Positions 1-7,481 of a DNA stretch of 56,572 bases are shown here, in pieces. This DNA comes from Candidatus Saccharimonadota bacterium (GTDB lineage Bacteria; Patescibacteriota; Saccharimonadia; Saccharimonadales; Saccharimonadaceae). The translations under genes and the position numbers were made by a program. Under the pieces are notes generated by a model. The model saw only the letters and a program-made list of their open reading frames with translations, searched no databases and was not told the origin of the DNA. The first letter of the stretch is position 1. Each line of letters begins with the position of its first letter. The DNA lies in contig JAFVCN010000017.1 of NCBI GenBank assembly GCA_017479205.1, positions 1-56,572 of the forward strand, read 5' to 3'.

Positions 1-297
1 AACCGTATGGTTATCTTAAGGTTTGGGCTGTTCCAATTTCGCTCGCCACTACTTTCGGAATCATTGGTTATTCTCTTTTCCTCGACCTACTAAGATGATT
101 CAGTTCGGCCGGTTCCCGTCTATTTACCCTATGTGTTCAGGTAAATGCAATATGACATGACTCATATTAGGTTGCCCCATTCGGAGATTCCCGGATCAAA
201 GCTTGCTCTCAGCTCCCCGAGACTTATCGCAGAGTTCTACGTCCTTCATCGGTATTGATTGTCAAGGCATCCACTATCAGTGCCCTTATGTACCTTT
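1..297 (-). rRNA. rrl: 23S ribosomal RNA, 5' end (gene runs off the left edge)
   Basis: On the minus strand this reads as the first ~297 nt of bacterial 23S rRNA. It contains GTGGATGCC near the 5' end, then GATGAAGGACGT, a CTGCGATAAG-type segment and CGAATGGGG, in the normal order. Aligning GTGGATGCC (E. coli position ~24) puts the mature 5' end at about 297; the exact end is uncertain. The rest lies outside the window. The gene has its own promoter and follows an aminopeptidase gene, not a 16S gene, so the rRNA genes appear unlinked here. Confidence 0.93.
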
Positions 298-533
298 TTA
301 TGCATTAGACTTAATTAGCAATCGAAGCTCGATAAAATCTCACAAGATTACTAATCAAGATGCAAGTCTATTTCTAATCGTTGTCCAAATTGTTAAATGA
401 AACACTGATATAATATACGCTCTTTTTACATTTCTGTAAGCGAGCGTTCGCAAATTATCCTTTCGGATATTCCCTCGCAGTATTTCTCTTTTTCGCAGAG
501 GTTAGCATAGCTAACTTGCTTAACTTGAAATCT
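298..533 (-). other. Structured leader of the 23S rRNA transcript
   Basis: About 230 nt separate the promoter from the mature 23S 5' end, and I see no gene here. The transcript holds clear hairpins, including GTTAGC-TAT-GCTAAC and TATCC-GAAA-GGATA. This is probably the precursor leader removed by RNase processing. Its partner strand beyond the 3' end of 23S is outside the window. Confidence 0.5.
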
Positions 534-562
534 ATTGTATCACGCAATTTTTATTTTTGCAA
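534..562 (-). promoter_or_regulatory. Sigma70-type promoter for the 23S rRNA gene
   Basis: On the minus strand: TTGCAA (557-562), a 17-bp spacer, TACAAT (534-539). It lies between the aminopeptidase stop codon and the 23S leader, pointing at the rRNA. Confidence 0.75.
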
Positions 563-590
563 GACTTTTTTTCGACTTTTTTGGACTTTT

Positions 591-3032
591 TTAAGAATTT
601 TCTAATAAATGTCTATGGACCGACTTTTCATCCTCAGAAATCCAACGTAATCTCGCATTAATATCTACTCGCGCTACTTCGATTGACCTCTTAAGTGCCG
701 GCTCGTCCGCCTTCTGATCGAAGAACTCAAAGAATTTATCAGCCTGTTCTGTCGTTCGCACTCTTGCTGCCGCCACTCTAACATAATCATCCATTGATTT
801 ATCCGAAGTTAAGCCTTCTACATAATCCCAGTTATTATATAGCCAGTCAAACGCCGCTTCTTTTGTCCAAAAATTAGACAAAAGATACGACATTAAATAA
901 ATATGGTCTTGAGGACGCACAATCTTCGGCGACTCCAATAATTTTAATAGTTTCTTCGTATTTTCCGGTTTTTTTGCCTCCGTTATTGTTGAAAGTAAAC
1001 TATGCTTTATCGTAGGGTTAGCTTCATTTTTATATTTATCTAGAAACTCGTCAAAAATCTCCTCATCCGTTTCAATCAATTTTGCATCAAGCACTTCACT
1101 TCTAATTTCAGGTTCTATCTTCTCTAAATCCGAATTATATAGCTCCGCCATTTTCTTAATATCATTTTCTTTTTCTGTATATATAACAAATCCTAGAATA
1201 ATACTTCTTAATTTCGTGTCATTCGTATCTTCGCCTAGCTTCGGAGTAAACCCTAGTCTTTTTAAGTTCGGTTCAATCAGTCTATATATATACTCTTTCA
1301 AAAGCGGATAATATTTCGTATCTGGCGCCGCAAAAATCTTCAGATTATTCATGATTCCCGCCACGATACCATAAACCGGTTCGCTTGTTTCATCTTTAAA
1401 CTTCGGCAATAAGTCCATTAAAGAGCCAGTCGATACAATCGGAGTTCTCGAAAGTAGATGCCTATCAAGCAATAATCTTAATCTTTGCTCTAGACTTAAT
1501 TTCTCAAAATTATTAACTTTTTCCTCAAATTCTAGTCCAGACAAGTTAATAATATAATGTCCAGACATATCATCTGTTACTTTTGGCAAAGGCCATTTTG
1601 TATCATCCGTTGCACCATTTAGTAGGAATCTCTGTTGTGCTTCATCCGTAATCATCGGATAACCCGGTTGCATAATCCACGCATCCATAAACTCTTTAAC
1701 ATTAAATTTTGCGTGCGGCTGCAATGCTTCCCAAAGATCATCTCCAGTCGTATTAGAATATTTATGCTTCTTGAAATAAGTTTTTAGCCCCGCAAAGAAA
1801 GACCTCTCACCCATCAATCTCATTAGCATAAAGATTAATCTTGCGCCTTTAGCATAAACGATTGCCGAGTCAAACAAAGTTGCAATTTCCTCTGGATTTC
1901 GCACTTCTTGCTGAACCGACTGTACTCCAGGTAGAGCATCTCTCGAAAGAGCGGCCGCGCAGTCATCCGTAAAGAAATCCTGCCAAATTTTCCAATCTGG
2001 ATGTAGTTTATCTACGCAGTAATATTGCATCATATTCGCAAAACTCTCATTTAGCCATAAGTTATCCCACCATTTCATGGTTACAAGGTCCCCAAACCAT
2101 TGATGCGAAAGTTCATGCGTAATCACTGTCGCTACATATTCTTGATGCGATTTCGGAGTGCTTTTATCTGCCAGCAAACAGACTTCTCGATAAGTTACTA
2201 GCCCCCAGTTTTCCATCGCTCCTGCCTCAAAATCTGGAATCGCTACCTGATCTAGCTTCGGCAGAGGATAAGGCATATCAAAAAGATCATCATAAAAGTC
2301 TAACGCCTCTTTCGCAATCTCATTCGGGAATTTCAACATTTCCTTCGGCTGATTTAAGGCGCCATAAGTCGAAACTTCCACGCCATGTAGATTTTTCGAG
2401 GAAACTTTATTAAATCGCCCCATTACAAATGCTAATAGATAAGTCGACATTCTCGGAGTTGTTTCAAATTCAACAATTTTTCTCTTTACGGTTTTATTTA
2501 AGCTAACCCCTCCTTCTGGAGATTCGTCTGGATCAACTGAAGTATATTCTAAAACTCTTTCGGATTTTGCCGGCATATTCGATAATATAATATCTTCCGC
2601 ATCAGTATCAATAATTTTAAGATAAAAAGTCGCTTTTGTTTCTGGTTCATCTACGCATGGAAAACCCTCTCTCGCATAATGACTCTCAAATTGCGTTGAA
2701 ACTATCCTCTCCTCTTCCTCATTAAAATCATAAGTCGAGAGGTAAACCCCCTCCATATTATGCGTCAACTTAAAACCATATTTAATTTCAACTTCTACCG
2801 CCCCGTTCTCTACGTCCAAAATCGACAAAACATCATCTTCAGTTTCAATGTTTTTTCGGTCGCCATTAACAAACGCATTGATAATTTTTAAGTTTTTTGC
2901 ATGGAGCTTTAAAGTTTTACCGATTTTTTCTCCAGAAATTAAAACTTTTCCTTGAACTTCCTCTGTATATTTATTAATTCTCAACTCTATTTTGTAATTT
3001 TCTGGTTTAAAATAATCTAAAAGTCGCTCCAT
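591..3032 (-). CDS. M1 family zinc aminopeptidase
   Basis: An 813-residue gluzincin aminopeptidase that trims N-terminal residues from peptides. The N-terminal beta domain covers roughly residues 5-205. The substrate-binding GAMEN motif is at 271-275. The zinc site is HELSH (306-310) with the third ligand E329, 18 residues on, as in all M1 enzymes. A long helical ERAP1-like C-terminal domain follows. Length and layout match the puromycin-sensitive/tricorn-interacting-factor type. No signal peptide is visible, so it is probably cytosolic and helps recycle host-derived peptides. An AAAGGA ribosome site precedes the ATG. It is the last protein gene before the rRNA promoter and lies 17 bp after the RSH gene, probably in the same operon. 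Confidence 0.93.
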   Translation of the reverse strand: MERLLDYFKPENYKIELRINKYTEEVQGKVLISGEKIGKTLKLHAKNLKIINAFVNGDRKNIETEDDVLSILDVENGAVEVEIKYGFKLTHNMEGVYLSTYDFNEEEERIVSTQFESHYAREGFPCVDEPETKATFYLKIIDTDAEDIILSNMPAKSERVLEYTSVDPDESPEGGVSLNKTVKRKIVEFETTPRMSTYLLAFVMGRFNKVSSKNLHGVEVSTYGALNQPKEMLKFPNEIAKEALDFYDDLFDMPYPLPKLDQVAIPDFEAGAMENWGLVTYREVCLLADKSTPKSHQEYVATVITHELSHQWFGDLVTMKWWDNLWLNESFANMMQYYCVDKLHPDWKIWQDFFTDDCAAALSRDALPGVQSVQQEVRNPEEIATLFDSAIVYAKGARLIFMLMRLMGERSFFAGLKTYFKKHKYSNTTGDDLWEALQPHAKFNVKEFMDAWIMQPGYPMITDEAQQRFLLNGATDDTKWPLPKVTDDMSGHYIINLSGLEFEEKVNNFEKLSLEQRLRLLLDRHLLSRTPIVSTGSLMDLLPKFKDETSEPVYGIVAGIMNNLKIFAAPDTKYYPLLKEYIYRLIEPNLKRLGFTPKLGEDTNDTKLRSIILGFVIYTEKENDIKKMAELYNSDLEKIEPEIRSEVLDAKLIETDEEIFDEFLDKYKNEANPTIKHSLLSTITEAKKPENTKKLLKLLESPKIVRPQDHIYLMSYLLSNFWTKEAAFDWLYNNWDYVEGLTSDKSMDDYVRVAAARVRTTEQADKFFEFFDQKADEPALKRSIEVARVDINARLRWISEDEKSVHRHLLENS

Positions 3033-3049
3033 GTTTTTCCTTTCTTTGC

Positions 3050-4510
3050 TTATTTTTTCGGTTTTGGCGGGGTCATTTTCGGTATTACATCCGACTTTGA
3101 CCCTAACTGTTGTTTTAACTTATTCCGGGCGTGCGGCGTAAATATTTTTTCAAACCAGCTCGGTTTTGCAGTCTGCGTTTTTGAAGTTAAAATCTCAACA
3201 ATATCTCCATTCTTTAGTTTTGTATTTAGATTAGACATTTTTCCATTAATTTTTACGCCTGTAACATGTCCACCGATTTCACTGTGCAGCCTATAAGCAA
3301 AATCAAGCGGCAAAGCTCCGTTTGGCAAGTCCACAATATCGCCTTTCGGAGTATAAATAAAGATTTTATCCGCAAACAAGTTTAATTTCAGCTTATCTAA
3401 ATTGACTTTTTTGCCTTCTCGAAGCTGTGCTGCCGCTTGTTGTAGCTCTGTAATCCAGAGTAGATTCGTCGGAAGATGCTGAATCTTCCCAGTACGATAA
3501 CTTTCTGTTAATTTTTGCTCATTATAATAAAAACTCGCCGCAAGACCATGTTCTGCATATTCATGCATTTCCTTAGTTCGAATCTGAAATTCAATAATTT
3601 TCTTCTCTTTCGTAATTACTGTCGTATGAATCGACTGATAACCATTCTGTTTCGGAACCGCAATATAATCCTTAATTCTACCAGAAACTGGAGTATAAAG
3701 AGAATGAATCAGACCTAATACTAAATAACAAGTCGTAATATCATCAACAATTACCCTCATTGCTGTCAGATCATAAATCGCATCAATATTCTGGTTATAT
3801 TTTGCAAGTTTTCGATGTAAAGAATAGACCGACTTAATTCGTCCATTCATTTCAAACTTAATACCTTCTGAATCTAGAAGCTCTCTTACCTCCGCTTCAA
3901 TTTTCGCCAAGGTCTTTTCAGCACTTCGATTTCGTTCGTCAATTAAGTTTTTAAGCTCTTCATAGCGTTTTGGGTTTACATAAGAAAAGGCAATGTCGCT
4001 CATTTCTACCCTCAGTCGCCCCATATTTAACCGATCCGCAAGCGGAGCAAACACTTCTAGCGATTCTTTTGCAATTTTCTTTTGTTTGTCAGCGGTTAAA
4101 GCCGAAAGAGTCCTTAAATTATGTAGTCTATCCGCCAGTTTAATAATTAAAACTCGAATATCCGCACCTGTCGCTACTAAAAGTCTTAAAAGATTATCTT
4201 TTGTTTGAGGTAGATAAGTATCAATATCTTTCATTCCCTCGCGCACCTTGCCGAGTTTCGTTACGCCATCAACTAAAAACGCAACACTTTCTCCAAATTC
4301 GTTTTTAATTTCGTCTAAAGTTAGACTGGTATCTTCAACTGTATCGTGTAACACTCCCGCAATTACCGTATCCTCATCCATTTTCCAGTCTTCAAGAATT
4401 TTCATCACCGCAAGCGGATGAACGATATAGTCATCTCCGGATTTTCGCTTCTGCCCCTCATGCGCCTTCGTTGCAATTTTAATTGCCTTTTCGACTCTTC
4501 GCTTTCCCAT
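3050..4510 (-). CDS. rel: RSH-family (p)ppGpp synthetase/hydrolase, short form
   Basis: Makes and degrades the alarmone (p)ppGpp. The N-terminal HD hydrolase domain has H31, the H55-D56 pair and the LADRLHNLRTL segment (125-135). The synthetase domain includes GRIKDYIAVPKQNGYQSIH (277-295); RxKD here is the SpoT/Rel-type, bifunctional signature rather than the ExDD of RelA. A TGS domain follows at about 370-440. The protein stops soon after TGS (486 aa, against ~730 for classic Rel), so the helical, zinc-finger and ACT regulatory domains are absent and ribosome sensing may be weakened. Its ATG overlaps the recR stop codon (TAATG), implying translational coupling. Confidence 0.9.
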   Translation of the reverse strand: MGKRRVEKAIKIATKAHEGQKRKSGDDYIVHPLAVMKILEDWKMDEDTVIAGVLHDTVEDTSLTLDEIKNEFGESVAFLVDGVTKLGKVREGMKDIDTYLPQTKDNLLRLLVATGADIRVLIIKLADRLHNLRTLSALTADKQKKIAKESLEVFAPLADRLNMGRLRVEMSDIAFSYVNPKRYEELKNLIDERNRSAEKTLAKIEAEVRELLDSEGIKFEMNGRIKSVYSLHRKLAKYNQNIDAIYDLTAMRVIVDDITTCYLVLGLIHSLYTPVSGRIKDYIAVPKQNGYQSIHTTVITKEKKIIEFQIRTKEMHEYAEHGLAASFYYNEQKLTESYRTGKIQHLPTNLLWITELQQAAAQLREGKKVNLDKLKLNLFADKIFIYTPKGDIVDLPNGALPLDFAYRLHSEIGGHVTGVKINGKMSNLNTKLKNGDIVEILTSKTQTAKPSWFEKIFTPHARNKLKQQLGSKSDVIPKMTPPKPKK

Positions 4511-5115
4511 TATAAATCCGTCCTATTATTAAGCGCCGCCGACAAGGTAATTTGATCCGCATAGCCAAGATCTACGCCAAGCGGTAACCCGCGAGCCAAT
4601 CTCGTAATTTTCAAATCTGGATATTTTTCAGAAAGCATTTTTTGAAGCAAAAGCGCCGTCGACTCGCCTTCAACGCTAGGATTAGTCGCGATAATAATTT
4701 CCTCCACTGCGTCTTCTGCTACTCTTGCAACTAGCTCTTTAATATGTAGCTGTTCTGGGGTAATTCCGTCAATCGGAGAAACCGCTCCGCCAAGCACGTG
4801 ATAAGTTCCCGAGTATGCTCTAGTCGCTTCAATCGCATAAATATCCAACGGCTCCTCAACAACTAAAACTGTCTTTTTATCTCGTTTTGGATCGTCGTAA
4901 AGCGGCGAGATTTCTTCCGAGCTATCAATTAGCGCGAAAGTCTTTGGGCAATTTTTTACCCCAGTATGTAAATTATCTAGAGTTTCTGAAATGTTTTTCG
5001 AAAGGCTTTGGTCGGAACGAAAAAGAAAGTAAGCATATCGCTCCGCCGTTCTCGGACCTACTCCAGGTAACCGTCCAAGAGCATCAATCGCATTTTCTAA
5101 AGCCTTTGGTAGCAA
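4510..5115 (-). CDS. recR: Recombination mediator RecR, without its zinc-finger cysteines
   Basis: RecR works with RecO/RecF to load RecA on gapped DNA. Visible are the helix-hairpin-helix (GVGPRTAERYA, 18-28) and the TOPRIM domain (VLVVEEPLDIYAIE from 83, then TNPSVEGESTA). The four-cysteine zinc finger expected at about 54-75 is degenerate: only C56 remains. At 201 aa the length is normal. The start is TTG at 5113-5115, two bases after the ybaB stop codon; no ATG or GTG is available in frame after the preceding stop, and GGGGAT upstream can serve as ribosome site. The ybaB-recR order is the common bacterial arrangement. Confidence 0.92.
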   Translation of the reverse strand: MLPKALENAIDALGRLPGVGPRTAERYAYFLFRSDQSLSKNISETLDNLHTGVKNCPKTFALIDSSEEISPLYDDPKRDKKTVLVVEEPLDIYAIEATRAYSGTYHVLGGAVSPIDGITPEQLHIKELVARVAEDAVEEIIIATNPSVEGESTALLLQKMLSEKYPDLKITRLARGLPLGVDLGYADQITLSAALNNRTDL

Positions 5116-5117
5116 TT

Positions 5118-5426
5118 TTACATCCCCATATTACCGAGCGCCCCACCAAGTGAAGACATTAGAGGTTTCATTTTGTCGGTCGCAATTTCCTGCGCCTTTG
5201 CATAACCATCACGGAAACAGTTTTCAATCCAACGTTCAAGCTCCGAAATATCATCAAAATCGATTTTTTCAGGATCAAGCGTTACTTTTTTAACTTTTAA
5301 TTCACCGGTAATCTGCACAACCACTGCGCCATCGCCAGCTTCAACTTCAACGATCTCGTTTTTTAAATCTTTCTGCGCCTTGCGAAGCTGATTTAACATC
5401 TTCATTTGGTCCATAGTCTGTCCCAT
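5118..5426 (-). CDS. ybaB: YbaB/EbfC family nucleoid-associated protein
   Basis: A small (102 aa) DNA-binding protein that coats the nucleoid as a dimer. It shows the family pattern: an N-terminal amphipathic helix rich in M/Q/K (residues 4-25), then a compact beta sheet (VVVQITGELKVKKVTLDP), then a C-terminal helix and a G/M-rich tail. An AAGGAG ribosome site sits before the ATG, and a TACAAT -10 lies about 30 bp upstream. It is the first gene of the ybaB-recR-rel unit. Confidence 0.9.
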   Translation of the reverse strand: MGQTMDQMKMLNQLRKAQKDLKNEIVEVEAGDGAVVVQITGELKVKKVTLDPEKIDFDDISELERWIENCFRDGYAKAQEIATDKMKPLMSSLGGALGNMGM

Positions 5427-5492
5427 AAAAATAACTCCTTTTCTTTTCTCTATTGTACCATAATTTTTAGGGATTTTAGATTTATTACGGCT

Positions 5493-6305
5493 TTATTTAA
5501 TCGCCTTTTTAAACGCTTTTTTATAAATTTCTTTCGCAATTTTATATTTTTCTGGCGACTCACTACCAAAATAGCTTAAAGAAACAATCGAATTTACTTC
5601 TAGGATTTCAAGTCCAAATTCTTCCGTTTCAATAATATCAACACTCGCAAACTCAAGTCCTAATATTTTCGCAGTTCTTTTCGCAAGGTTTGAAAGTTTT
5701 TTATAGACTTTATCTTCTTGACTAACAATTTCAGTTTTCGCACCGAAACAAAGATTATGGCGAAATTCATCTTTATCATTTCTCTTTTTATCAAATATCA
5801 GCTCAACTTTACCGTTAAAAACTACTACTCTGTATTCATGTTCAATCACTCGAAATGGCGATAAAACTACCTCATCTTCTCTAATGAATAGCTCGTTCAT
5901 TGCATTTTTTAGATCGCGTTTTCTTGAAACTAGCTCAACCCCTTTTCCAGAACTACCCTCTGCTGGTTTTATAACTAACGGCCACTTTTCACGTTTCAAA
6001 ATTGCATCAATACGCCTTTTATTACGTTTCTTCTGATCGCCAAATTCAGCATAAGTTTCTGGATGGTAAAGCCCAAAATGCGGAACTGCAGGAATTTCAT
6101 TCTGCTTTAGAATCATATAAGTCTGCCCCTTGTTCGCAGCAAGTTTTCCTGCAACCGACGAATTTATCCCGAAGTTCTTTCCTCTAATATAAACTTTCTT
6201 ATTTCCTTTTTTGAGCTCAAAAACATTATCAATCACTCGGCGGACTTTAAATCCATTTTCTTTCGCAATTTCTAAAAGTATTTTATAAAAGACTGGCTGT
6301 TTCAT
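5493..6305 (-). CDS. ATP-grasp family ligase (RimK/GshAB-like), substrate unknown
   Basis: A 270-aa ATP-grasp protein, a fold that joins an acid to an amine or thiol through an acyl-phosphate. The nucleotide-binding lysine strand WPLVIKPAEGSSGKGVELV is at about 108-126, followed by the family's hinge strand and a metal-binding E-x-N near the end (EILEVNSIVSLSYF). It resembles RimK-type amino-acid ligases and the ATP-grasp half of cyanophycin or glutathione synthetases, but nothing fixes the substrate. It looks leaderless: TGGTATAAT (-10 at 6314-6319) lies 8 nt before the ATG and no ribosome site is present. Confidence 0.72.
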   Translation of the reverse strand: MKQPVFYKILLEIAKENGFKVRRVIDNVFELKKGNKKVYIRGKNFGINSSVAGKLAANKGQTYMILKQNEIPAVPHFGLYHPETYAEFGDQKKRNKRRIDAILKREKWPLVIKPAEGSSGKGVELVSRKRDLKNAMNELFIREDEVVLSPFRVIEHEYRVVVFNGKVELIFDKKRNDKDEFRHNLCFGAKTEIVSQEDKVYKKLSNLAKRTAKILGLEFASVDIIETEEFGLEILEVNSIVSLSYFGSESPEKYKIAKEIYKKAFKKAIK

Positions 6306-6323
6306 TTGTAGTAATTATACCAC

Positions 6324-6345
6324 AAAAAACTTGCCTAACGGCAAG
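6324..6345 (-). terminator. Intrinsic terminator after tRNA-Lys
   Basis: Minus-strand hairpin CTTGCC-GTTA-GGCAAG followed by six T, 8 bp beyond the tRNA 3' end. It lies in the short gap before the ATP-grasp promoter. Confidence 0.85.
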
Positions 6346-6353
6346 TATAAACA

Positions 6354-6430
6354 TGGTGAGTCGGGAGGGGCTCGAACCCTCGACACCGGGCTTAAAAGGC
6401 CCGTGCTCTAACCAGCTGAGCTACCGACCC
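6354..6430 (-). tRNA. tRNA-Lys (anticodon TTT)
   Basis: A 77-nt cloverleaf with CCA encoded. Acceptor GGGTCGG pairs with CCGACTC. The D-loop is AGCTGGTTA with the standard G18-G19. The anticodon arm is CGGGC-CTTTTAA-GCCCG, anticodon TTT. The T-arm is GAGGG-TTCGAGC-CCCTC and the discriminator base is A. A duplicated copy of its first ten bases lies in its leader. Confidence 0.97.
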
Positions 6431-6517
6431 AAGTGAGTACGATAAAACAAGCTTGCTTGTTTTAGATGTACGAACGCAGGGTTGGAAGGCGATAGCCTAC
6501 CGACCCGCAACGAGTAC
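6431..6517 (-). other. tRNA-Lys leader carrying a copy of the tRNA 5' end
   Basis: The predicted transcript starts near 6518 and opens with GTACTC, five bases, then GGGTCGGTAG (6497-6506). The same pattern (GTACTC, four bases, GGGTCGGTAG) recurs 76 nt later at the true tRNA. Between them, GCCTTCCAACCC can pair with the upstream copy GGGTCGGTAGGC, and a second hairpin AAAACAAG-CAAG-CTTGTTTT (6444-6463) follows. It may be a decayed tandem tRNA copy or a structured leader. Confidence 0.5.
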
Positions 6518-6524
6518 AAAAATA

Positions 6525-6553
6525 ATTATACTCTATTTTTTCCAAAAAATCAA
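6525..6553 (-). promoter_or_regulatory. Promoter of tRNA-Lys
   Basis: Minus strand: TTGATT (6548-6553), 17-bp spacer, TATAAT (6525-6530). The start site falls at about 6518, at the beginning of the duplicated leader segment. Confidence 0.8.
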
Positions 6554-6568
6554 CCCCCTCATTCTTGA

Positions 6569-7453
6569 TTAAATTTCGATTAGTTCGTATTCACAAGAAC
6601 CAAGCCCTAGCGATTCCGCATACGGCAAAATCTCTCGACCAAGTCGACTATCAATTCGCTCTTTTAGTTTTTCAGTGCCAGGATCGGTCGATTTCCAAAC
6701 CATATCGATAAAAGCCTGGTCGTTCGCAACTGGATCTAAGCTCGCGACAATACCTAAATCCGCCATTACTGGATCATCTTGATTTACATCACAGTCACAA
6801 GACGTAGAAATTGCGTTCATAACCGTTATAGAGATAATTTGCTTACCATACTCTTTTACATAATCCGCTACCGCCGTAGCCGCTTCTGCCATTGATTCAA
6901 TAAAATCGATTTGTTCATGCTGATCACGCCAACATTCATCTGGATCTTCAGTATGTCCAGCAGAGTGAATATAGGCCTTACCGTTTCTAGAAGCAATACC
7001 AATCGACTGATTCTTTAGATTTGCACCAAAGCCACCCATCATATGACCTTTAGCGTGTGCGAGGTTAATATAAGAATCATAATTATCCCAGTTTTTGCCA
7101 ATCAAATCATATTTTAAATGCTTACCATTTTTAACTGGAATCCTAATCTCTCCATCCGCGTCCATAATGTCAACATCCGCAAAGCTCGTAAAACCATGTT
7201 CTTTCGCAACTTCTAAATGCTCGTCCGCAAAATTTCTTGCACCAGCATAAACTGTGTTACACTCTAAAATCGTACCATTTAACTCTTTTACAAACGGACC
7301 GATTAAATCTGCTTTTAGATAGTTCTTAGCACCCTTTTCACCCGTTGACACTTTAACGCCAATTTTCCCAGTCAGTTTAACTCCTAGCGCGTCATAAATC
7401 TTCTTTAAACTTTCCGGTGTAATCTCTTTCGTAAAATAAACTTTCGAAGCCAT
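6569..7453 (-). CDS. DUF362 domain-containing protein
   Basis: A 294-aa protein resembling the DUF362 family: an N-terminal KVYFTKEITPESL segment, a central GGFGANLKNQSIGIASRNGKA stretch, and a C-terminal DPVANDQAFIDMVW segment. DUF362 proteins are often fused to 4Fe-4S ferredoxin domains; here there are only scattered cysteines and no CxxCxxC cluster, so it is the domain alone. The biochemical role is not known. It has an AAGGAG ribosome site and a TGTTATAAT extended -10 upstream. It stands alone between tRNA-Lys and the glycan locus. Confidence 0.75.
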   Translation of the reverse strand: MASKVYFTKEITPESLKKIYDALGVKLTGKIGVKVSTGEKGAKNYLKADLIGPFVKELNGTILECNTVYAGARNFADEHLEVAKEHGFTSFADVDIMDADGEIRIPVKNGKHLKYDLIGKNWDNYDSYINLAHAKGHMMGGFGANLKNQSIGIASRNGKAYIHSAGHTEDPDECWRDQHEQIDFIESMAEAATAVADYVKEYGKQIISITVMNAISTSCDCDVNQDDPVMADLGIVASLDPVANDQAFIDMVWKSTDPGTEKLKERIDSRLGREILPYAESLGLGSCEYELIEI

Positions 7454-7481
7454 AAAATCTCCTTTTTCTCATTATAACATG

